DNA of 5,359 bases from Planctomycetales bacterium (GTDB taxonomy: Bacteria > Planctomycetota > Planctomycetia > Planctomycetales > Planctomycetaceae): contig JAGVKR010000524.1 in the NCBI GenBank assembly GCA_020050375.1, forward strand, positions 1 to 5,359. Reading direction: 5' to 3'. Position numbers and translations under genes: made by a program. Positions 1 to 4,280 of the stretch are shown here, in pieces (positions within the stretch are counted from its first letter, which is position 1; each line of letters starts with the position of its first letter). The notes beneath the pieces are model-generated. The model did not search any database. It had not been told where the DNA came from and was given only the letters and a program-made list of their open reading frames with translations.

Positions 1-301
1 GAACCAGTTCCGCCTCGCATGTCACCTTGCTCGCCGCCCGTGTGCGTCACGAATACCGTCCCGAGCCTTTTCCGTTAAACACCAGCGACGTGGGGTGTGA
101 CTTGCGAAAACCTGAAATTCCGCATCAGAACGAGACAAATCAATCCGCAACAATGGCAGACATGTCCGCAACTCCAAATCAGCGCGGCGGCATAATAGCC
201 CTGATTGGGTTGTCGCACTCCCACGCCAACCAACCGGCGATCGGTGAATTTGCCGCTCCAAGCCCGCTTCATCCTTGCATCGCACGGCGATCTTGTGGAA
301 G

Positions 302-364
302 CTGTCGGTTTGAAAACGAGTCCCGGCGACGCGTGGGGCCGACAGGCTCCAAAACTCCCGCCGG
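302..364 (+). promoter_or_regulatory. Possible structured 5' leader with competing hairpins
   Basis: Seen in sequence: 335-340 (GGGGCC) can pair with 345-350 (GGCTCC, one G-T pair) around a GACA tetraloop. This hairpin sits inside an outer stem of 323-328 (CCGGCG) with 359-364 (CGCCGG). A mutually exclusive pairing joins 302-308 (CTGTCGG) to 339-345 (CCGACAG), seven perfect pairs extendable by two G-T pairs. The structure ends 60 bases before the start codon of the DUF3748 gene. It matches no riboswitch class I know, and GC-rich DNA often pairs by chance, so a regulatory role is only a guess. Confidence 0.2.
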
Positions 365-410
365 GGACGCCGCTTCTATGCCCATCGTCCGCTCGCATCG
401 AACATACATC

Positions 411-416
411 AAGGAG
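411..416 (+). promoter_or_regulatory. Ribosome binding site of the DUF3748 gene
   Basis: AAGGAG lies 7 bases before the ATG at 424. It decides the start in favour of 424 over upstream TTG or other in-frame starts, because the protein from 424 opens directly with a signal peptide. Confidence 0.75.
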
Positions 417-423
417 CCGTTTC

Positions 424-1806
424 ATGCCACGATTGACTCTTGGAATCACATTGGCGGGTTTGCTGCTGCTGTTGGGGGCCATGTCGCCATTGAAGGCGGA
501 GGAACGCCAGCTCACGAAAGGGACTGAGTACAATTCCGGGCTCGACAACAACGACAATTTCTCGCCCGATGATCGCTTTCTGATTTTTGCCGCCGGTGGT
601 CCGGGGGGGGCGGCCGGCTCGCGTCTGGTTGCCAAAGTCGAAATTGCGACCGGCAAGATCGTCCCTCTCTACCGTCCTGAAAACCCCAATGAGTTCGGGC
701 CGGGAGTGGCCGCCGCCGGATCCGCACATATCCACAATGACGCGATCTTCATTCATGGGCCCATTCACCCGTCGGGACCGGAAAATCGCTACGAGAAGCA
801 TTGCCGACTCGGGGCCATCGCGAGCGGAGACGGGAGCGGGACGATCAAGTTCCTCGACGCGCGCAATATCGTGGCCCCCTTCACGGCGGGCGCCCTGCGC
901 GGGGGCACGCACCGGCACGAGTTCTCCGGTGACGACCAGTGGGTCGGCTTCACGTACAACGACGCCGTCCTTCGCGCTCACGGCCTGAAGATCAACAAGA
1001 ATCTCGATCTGCGCTCGATTGGCGTGACCAAGCTCGGCAACCCGGTCCAGGTTCCTAAAAATGAATTCTTCCCGGATCGCGGCGAGGGATTCTCGGTGCT
1101 CGTCGTGGCGGTCACCGCCGATCCCAAGCCGGGCAGCGATGAGATTTCCAACGCGGCCGGCGACAGTTGGATCGGCCATAACGGCTATGCCCGCGCCAGC
1201 GGCGGCCGGCAACTCGCCCGCGCCTTCATCGGCACCACGCGCGATAAAAACAACCAGCCGCTCGACGAGGTGTACGTCGTCGACATTCCCGATGACATCA
1301 CGAAGCCCGGCCCGCTCGGTCCGCTGCAGGGAACAGAGACCACCCTCCCGATGCCGCCGGCCGGAACGATCCAACGCCGACTGACGCACACCGAAGGCTC
1401 CGCCAATCCCGGATGCCAGGGGATCGTCCGCAGCTCGCCGAAGGGAGACCAGCTCTCGTTCCGCATGAAAGACAGCAAGGGACAAGTACAAATCTTCGTC
1501 ATTCCGACCACCGGCGGAACGCCCAAGCAGGCGACTTCGATCGAGGGGGGGGTCACGAGCGACGCCCGTTGGCATCCGTCCGGAAAAGCAGTGGCGTGCG
1601 TCGCCGGAAACAAGCTTTTGATTGTGAACGTGCAGCCCGGCGCGCAATTCGGCAAGACCAAAACGTTGAGCGACAAGGCCCCCGCCCCGTTCGCCCTGGT
1701 CTGGAGCCACGACGGCAAGACTCTCGCATACAATCGCCTTGTTAAGACCGAGGGGAAGGATGTCGGGCAGATTTTCGTCCTCGATTTCAAAGAGGAGGGC
1801 ACCTAG
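424..1806 (+). CDS. Exported DUF3748 (YidR-like) TolB-type beta-propeller protein
   Basis: Encodes 460 residues. Residues 1-25 form a Sec signal peptide (MPR, then a Leu-rich core, with cleavage likely after LKA), so the protein is probably periplasmic. The rest has PD40/WD40-like propeller strands: FSPDDRFLIF (46-55), HEFSGDDQWVGF (165-176), SSPKGDQLSFRM (337-348), WHPSGKAVACV (383-393) and WSHDGKTLAYN (427-437). Family-specific blocks are FIHGP (109-113), APFTAGALRGGTHRHEFS (151-168), FTYNDAVL (176-183), NLDLRSIGV (193-201), PGSDEI (236-241) and GTETTLPMPPAG (303-314). From memory these match the DUF3748 family that includes E. coli YidR, and the length is close to YidR's roughly 415 residues plus a leader. 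The biochemical function of the family is unknown to me. Clustered histidines (102, 104, 111, 115, 126, 163, 165) could bind metal. The start at 424 rests on the AAGGAG and the signal peptide. The gene stands alone and converges on the molybdenum enzyme gene. It contains two runs of eight G (603-610 and 1545-1552), and the frame is intact. Confidence 0.87.
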   Translation: MPRLTLGITLAGLLLLLGAMSPLKAEERQLTKGTEYNSGLDNNDNFSPDDRFLIFAAGGPGGAAGSRLVAKVEIATGKIVPLYRPENPNEFGPGVAAAGSAHIHNDAIFIHGPIHPSGPENRYEKHCRLGAIASGDGSGTIKFLDARNIVAPFTAGALRGGTHRHEFSGDDQWVGFTYNDAVLRAHGLKINKNLDLRSIGVTKLGNPVQVPKNEFFPDRGEGFSVLVVAVTADPKPGSDEISNAAGDSWIGHNGYARASGGRQLARAFIGTTRDKNNQPLDEVYVVDIPDDITKPGPLGPLQGTETTLPMPPAGTIQRRLTHTEGSANPGCQGIVRSSPKGDQLSFRMKDSKGQVQIFVIPTTGGTPKQATSIEGGVTSDARWHPSGKAVACVAGNKLLIVNVQPGAQFGKTKTLSDKAPAPFALVWSHDGKTLAYNRLVKTEGKDVGQIFVLDFKEEGT

Positions 1807-1824
1807 CGCTTCCAGCCGGTCGGC

Positions 1825-1845
1825 GACGCGAATGGGGTCGCGTTT
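1825..1845 (+). terminator. Weak candidate terminator hairpin between convergent genes
   Basis: ACGCGA (1826-1831) pairs perfectly with TCGCGT (1838-1843) around the six-base loop ATGGGG, with one more G-T pair outside. Only TTT follows (1843-1845) before a C, so this is a poor intrinsic terminator for the plus-strand gene ending at 1806. On the minus strand no T run follows it. It is the only hairpin I see in the 78-base gap. Confidence 0.3.
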
Positions 1846-1884
1846 CCTGCATGCGTACGAAGCGATTACAAGAAAGTAGCCGCG

Positions 1885-3066
1885 CTAGACCTTCAATTCG
1901 ATGCTGCGCGGCCATTGCTCGTAGGCTTCCCAGTACGTCCGTTTCAGGGCAATCTCGTCCTGATCGGCGGAGGGCTGCACGCGGCCTTTGATGTCGATCG
2001 CCCGGGAGACGAGCGTGTGCTTTCCGGCAGCGATCGGCCCCAGATCAAGCGCGAAGAAAACCCATGAAAACTTCGATCGCGGTTCCTTCGCCAGGACCGC
2101 TTCGCGCCACGGACCATCGTCGAGTTTGACATCCACTCTGGCGATCCCGGTCCCGTCATCCCAGGCAGCCCCCAGAACCTTGACCGGAACCTTTCCTTCG
2201 CTTGTCGCGCCTCGCGTGACCCGGGCCACGATCGATTTCAGGTTCATCCGCGTGACCGACGACTCGACGTTGACGATCTCATCGCCGTGCCGCTCGCCCC
2301 GCACCGTGACGTAGTCGCGCGCCATGTAACGTCCCATGTAGCGGCGATCGCGGCACTCGATGCGGGAGAGCCACTTGACGTTCGCGATCCCGTACCAGCC
2401 CGGCACGATGAGGCGGACGGGAGCTCCGTTGCGGTGCTCGATCGGCTGACCATTGCGCTCATAGGCCAAGAGTGGTTCGAGGCCGAGAACATCCGCCAGC
2501 GTCATGCTTCGGCCAAACGGGACGTCGATCTTGAGCTCGCGGTTCGTTCCGGGGCGGAGCGTCTCTTCCTTGCTGTCTTTCCCATAAAACACGACTTCAA
2601 TCGCCTCGGGCTTGATCCCGCATTCCTTGAGCAGAGGGACAAGCGGCGTCCCCGTCCAGCGACTGTTGTAGACGGCATTCATGAAGCCCTTCGACGACCC
2701 ATTGCCGGAGCATTCGAGCGTCATCAGGACCTCTTTTTTCGGAAGGGCTTTCAACTGCTCCAGCGTGAGGCTCGGCGGGCGATCGACCAGCCCCCCGATT
2801 TCCAGCCGAAATGAATCGTATTTGAAATCAGGGATCCCGTAATGCTGGACACCAAAGACCTGGTCCTGAGGCGTGAGCCAGGCATCGAGCGTTTCCCAGT
2901 CCAGGCGCTCGGGGGGCGTGCGGGGCATATCGAGAAACGGAACCAGCTCTTCGTCGCGCGCCACCGCGGGAAATGCCACGTCGGGCAATGAGAGCCACGC
3001 CCACAGGGCCGCTGCGGCAGAAGATCCTGTCATCAAGGCATCGCGACGCGTGAGGGGTGCTGACAT
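1885..3066 (-). CDS. Tat-exported sulfite-oxidase-family molybdopterin oxidoreductase
   Basis: Encodes 393 residues from the ATG at 3066. The frame extends to a TTG at 3111, but the ATG puts the twin-arginine motif TRRDALM at residues 6-12, followed by the hydrophobic stretch SAAAALWAWLSLP, with cleavage likely near AVA (34-36). Tat export is expected because the molybdenum cofactor is inserted in the cytoplasm. Upstream is only a weak GCAGG (3073-3077), six bases away. Residues 65-255 are the Moco-binding domain: LTPQDQVFGVQHYGIP (64-79), Mo-ligand Cys119 in LECSGNG, R218 in APVR, PGWYGIANVKW (222-232) with K231, and RDY (250-252) with Y252 matching the active-site Tyr of human sulfite oxidase. 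Residues 275-385 are the immunoglobulin-like dimerisation domain (VLGAAWDDGTGIARVDV). There is no haem b5 domain, so electrons must go to a separate acceptor. Oddities: the position of human R160 is V73 and that of H304 appears to be N213, so sulfite may not be the substrate. It lies 62 bases downstream of the cupredoxin gene, probably in one transcript. The family assignment is firm; the substrate is unknown. Confidence 0.92.
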   Translation of the reverse strand: MSAPLTRRDALMTGSSAAAALWAWLSLPDVAFPAVARDEELVPFLDMPRTPPERLDWETLDAWLTPQDQVFGVQHYGIPDFKYDSFRLEIGGLVDRPPSLTLEQLKALPKKEVLMTLECSGNGSSKGFMNAVYNSRWTGTPLVPLLKECGIKPEAIEVVFYGKDSKEETLRPGTNRELKIDVPFGRSMTLADVLGLEPLLAYERNGQPIEHRNGAPVRLIVPGWYGIANVKWLSRIECRDRRYMGRYMARDYVTVRGERHGDEIVNVESSVTRMNLKSIVARVTRGATSEGKVPVKVLGAAWDDGTGIARVDVKLDDGPWREAVLAKEPRSKFSWVFFALDLGPIAAGKHTLVSRAIDIKGRVQPSADQDEIALKRTYWEAYEQWPRSIELKV

Positions 3067-3128
3067 GCTGGGCCTGCTTGTGATCGTGTGTTGGAAAAAT
3101 TTGAGTAGCAATCGCTCATCCGGCTGGA

Positions 3129-3908
3129 TTACGGCTTCGTGGATTTCGGCTGGTTGTCGGGGCTCAACCGCAGTTCGACGGAGACCGATTCACCAGCCTT
3201 CACCGTGATCGGCTGGTCGGTCCTTAAGTCACCCGCCGGGTGCGCCACATCCAGCCGATATTCGCCGGGGGGGACGCCGACCAGCCGGAAGGCGCCGTCC
3301 GTTCCCGTCAATTGAAACCAGGGGTGATCGAACACGAAGATCCACGACCGCATCGCCCCGTGAAACGCGCATCCGATCCGGTAGGGCTTCCGAATCCCCC
3401 CTGCGTAAGAGAATTGCTCGAGGTGCTCCCCCCCCGAAGGCATGTTCACGTTGAATGTCTGACGATCGTGGTTCGTCTGAACATTATGAACCTGCGCGTC
3501 ACTGTTGACGAATCGGATTCGATCGCCGGCTCGAATCGCGACGGTCTCGGGCGTGAATTGAAAATCCTTCTGGTCGATCGTCACGGTCTCCGATTTTCGA
3601 GAGGCTTCTGGCCCCGTCAGGCCCCGCCGATGGATGGCCACGACCGCCTCGGCCAACTCGCCCGATTTCGCGTTTCGCAGATAGTAGCGCCCCAGTCGCC
3701 ACGGACGCTCTGGATCGCTTGTGTAAACCACTTTTCCGGTTATGGTTCCGGTGCCTGTCACGGACGTTGCCGACGCTGCGGGGAACGCGTCCCCCGTTCC
3801 CGGTGTGTCGTCAGCTACGACCAGCCCGATCACCCCGCAAACGAGGGCCGGTCCGAGGACATTGAAACGTGCGATCGTCACGTAAAGCATCTCCGGGGTT
3901 TGATTCAT
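3129..3908 (-). CDS. Exported cupredoxin with C-terminal carboxypeptidase-regulatory-like domain
   Basis: Encodes 259 residues. An N-terminal hydrophobic stretch (about 15-32, ending VVA-DD) looks like a Sec signal peptide. Residues 52-95 resemble the small beta-rich lead segment (GTITGKVVY...) seen before the copper domain in planctomycete relatives. Residues 108-195 are a plastocyanin/amicyanin-like fold with DFQFTPETVAIRAGDRIRFV, then His141 in QVHNV and Cys180, His183, Met186 in GCAFHGAM. These are the four ligands of a type 1 blue copper site, and the C-x2-H-x2-M spacing is that of amicyanin rather than plastocyanin (C-x2-H-x4-M). Residues 196-249 (LTGTDGAFRLVGVPPGEYRLDV onwards) are a carboxypeptidase-regulatory-like beta-sandwich. 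Similar proteins are often labelled 'methylamine utilization protein', but no methylamine dehydrogenase genes are visible here. It is likely a periplasmic electron carrier. As first gene of the minus-strand pair, its probable partner is the molybdenum enzyme 62 bases downstream. The ATG at 3908 is chosen for its GGGAGG, 11 bases upstream; an in-frame ATG at 3890 has no properly spaced site. Confidence 0.85.
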   Translation of the reverse strand: MNQTPEMLYVTIARFNVLGPALVCGVIGLVVADDTPGTGDAFPAASATSVTGTGTITGKVVYTSDPERPWRLGRYYLRNAKSGELAEAVVAIHRRGLTGPEASRKSETVTIDQKDFQFTPETVAIRAGDRIRFVNSDAQVHNVQTNHDRQTFNVNMPSGGEHLEQFSYAGGIRKPYRIGCAFHGAMRSWIFVFDHPWFQLTGTDGAFRLVGVPPGEYRLDVAHPAGDLRTDQPITVKAGESVSVELRLSPDNQPKSTKP

Positions 3909-3919
3909 TTCGTATACAT

Positions 3920-3925
3920 CCTCCC
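3920..3925 (-). promoter_or_regulatory. Ribosome binding site of the cupredoxin gene
   Basis: Reads GGGAGG on the minus strand, 11 bases before the ATG at 3908, which is slightly long spacing. An out-of-frame ATG (3919-3917) directly touches the site and gives a four-codon frame (ATG TAT ACG AAA TGA) whose stop overlaps the cupredoxin ATG. It is too close to the site to be used well, so 3908 is the preferred start. Confidence 0.6.
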
Positions 3926-4020
3926 GTTGAAAGAAGCAATCCGAGGCGTGAAGCAGAAGGTCGGCATCGCCGCATCGGAACGCGTTCGTCGCAGGAGTTC
4001 TCGACGCGCAGCCAGGGGAG

Positions 4021-4122
4021 GATCACCGGCAGCCTCGGTGCGATCACGTGGCTCGTGATGGCGGCCATGCACGAAGTCATCGGCCGCGTGATCGACCGCA
4101 CGCATTCGCATACGCCGATCAT
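4021..4122. repeat. Cluster of GATCAC/GTGATC words, possible operator
   Basis: Forward copies of GATCAC lie at 4021-4026 and 4042-4047, with the inverse GTGATC at 4088-4093 and near-copies at 4055-4059 (GTGAT) and 4117-4122 (GATCAT). ATCACG (4043-4048) and CGTGAT (4054-4059) form a 17-base inverted repeat with a five-base spacer, the size of many dimer binding sites. CGATCACG (4041-4048) is also the exact reverse complement of 4087-4094. The location between divergent genes suits a shared regulator. No regulator gene is in the window, and GATC words are common in GC-rich genomes. Confidence 0.3.
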
Positions 4123-4191
4123 GACCGCGGGGCGCTGTTGCCCTTCGCCGGCTGGCTGGCACTTCGGCTCTTGTGGCACTCCGATCGCACG

Positions 4192-4220
4192 TTGACGGCT
4201 GATGCCGCGAAACTTACTGT
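4192..4220 (+). promoter_or_regulatory. Possible sigma70-type promoter for the PQQ-like propeller gene
   Basis: TTGACG (4192-4197) is one base off the -35 consensus. After a 17-base spacer comes TACTGT (4215-4220), which matches only three of six -10 positions. Transcription would start near 4227, about 54 bases before the ATG at 4281. The -35 and spacing are good and the -10 is weak. Confidence 0.3.
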
Positions 4221-4253
4221 TTCTCATGGTGTTCAATCTGCTGACCTCTGCCG

Positions 4254-4267
4254 CCCTGACCCCTGAC
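4254..4267 (+). repeat. Tandem CCCTGAC duplication in the propeller gene leader
   Basis: CCCTGAC occurs twice back to back (4254-4260 and 4261-4267), with a related CTGACC at 4241-4246. It sits just before the ribosome binding site. It may be simple slippage or part of a protein site. Confidence 0.4.
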
Positions 4268-4269
4268 CC

Positions 4270-4274
4270 AAGGA
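4270..4274 (+). promoter_or_regulatory. Ribosome binding site of the PQQ-like propeller gene
   Basis: AAGGA lies six bases before the ATG at 4281, which opens a signal peptide. It sets the start of the right-edge gene. Confidence 0.65.
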
Positions 4275-4280
4275 CTCCCC

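Larger units (their letters stand above)
1..423. other. Intergenic/leader region without a convincing gene
   Basis: Several frames are open across parts of this stretch on both strands, but none has a good start with a ribosome binding site or a recognisable protein. The frame of the downstream propeller gene stays open upstream to a TTG near 205. That extension reads as low-complexity basic sequence and would bury a clear signal peptide, so I treat it as non-coding. The part around 110-200 is somewhat richer in A and T than its surroundings and could hold the promoter. A CATAAT word at 191-196 resembles a -10 box but has no matching -35. Bases 302-364 can form competing hairpins (listed separately). 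The left edge may cut a neighbouring gene, but nothing identifiable remains. Confidence 0.6.
3909..4280. other. Divergent intergenic region
   Basis: This 372-base stretch separates the leftward cupredoxin unit from the rightward propeller gene, so it should carry promoters for both. Several frames are open on both strands. The longest minus-strand one ends in an ATGA overlap with the cupredoxin start, and a plus-strand one continues to about 4195. None reads like a known protein or has a convincing ribosome binding site. What is visible: a cluster of GATCAC/GTGATC words at 4021-4122, a possible promoter at 4192-4220, and a tandem CCCTGAC repeat at 4254-4267. A decayed gene remnant at 3930-4190 cannot be excluded. 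Confidence 0.6.

Noticed and set aside
191..196. CATAAT as a -10 box for the DUF3748 gene
   Set aside because: No -35-like sequence lies 16 to 18 bases upstream.
205..423. Upstream extension of the DUF3748 frame to a TTG
   Set aside because: It would add 73 residues of basic, low-complexity sequence before a clear signal peptide, and the AAGGAG at 411-416 points to the ATG at 424.
409..1710. Long minus-strand open frame opposite the DUF3748 gene
   Set aside because: It is antisense to a well-supported gene, its translation is Arg/Gly/Ala-rich without recognisable domains, and it is the usual shadow in GC-rich DNA.
3067..3111. Longer start (TTG at 3111) for the molybdenum enzyme
   Set aside because: It adds 15 residues before a Tat motif that is already well placed from the ATG at 3066, and no ribosome binding site precedes the TTG.
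3080..3114. Possible internal promoter (TTGCTA-N17-CACGAT on the minus strand) before the molybdenum enzyme
   Set aside because: The -10 matches only three of six consensus positions and the spacing to the start is short; matches of this quality are expected by chance.
3095..3118. Short stem (TGAG/CTCA) followed by five T on the minus strand between the cupredoxin and the molybdenum enzyme genes
   Set aside because: Only four base pairs with a nine-base loop, too weak to call a terminator; the pair is still best read as one operon.
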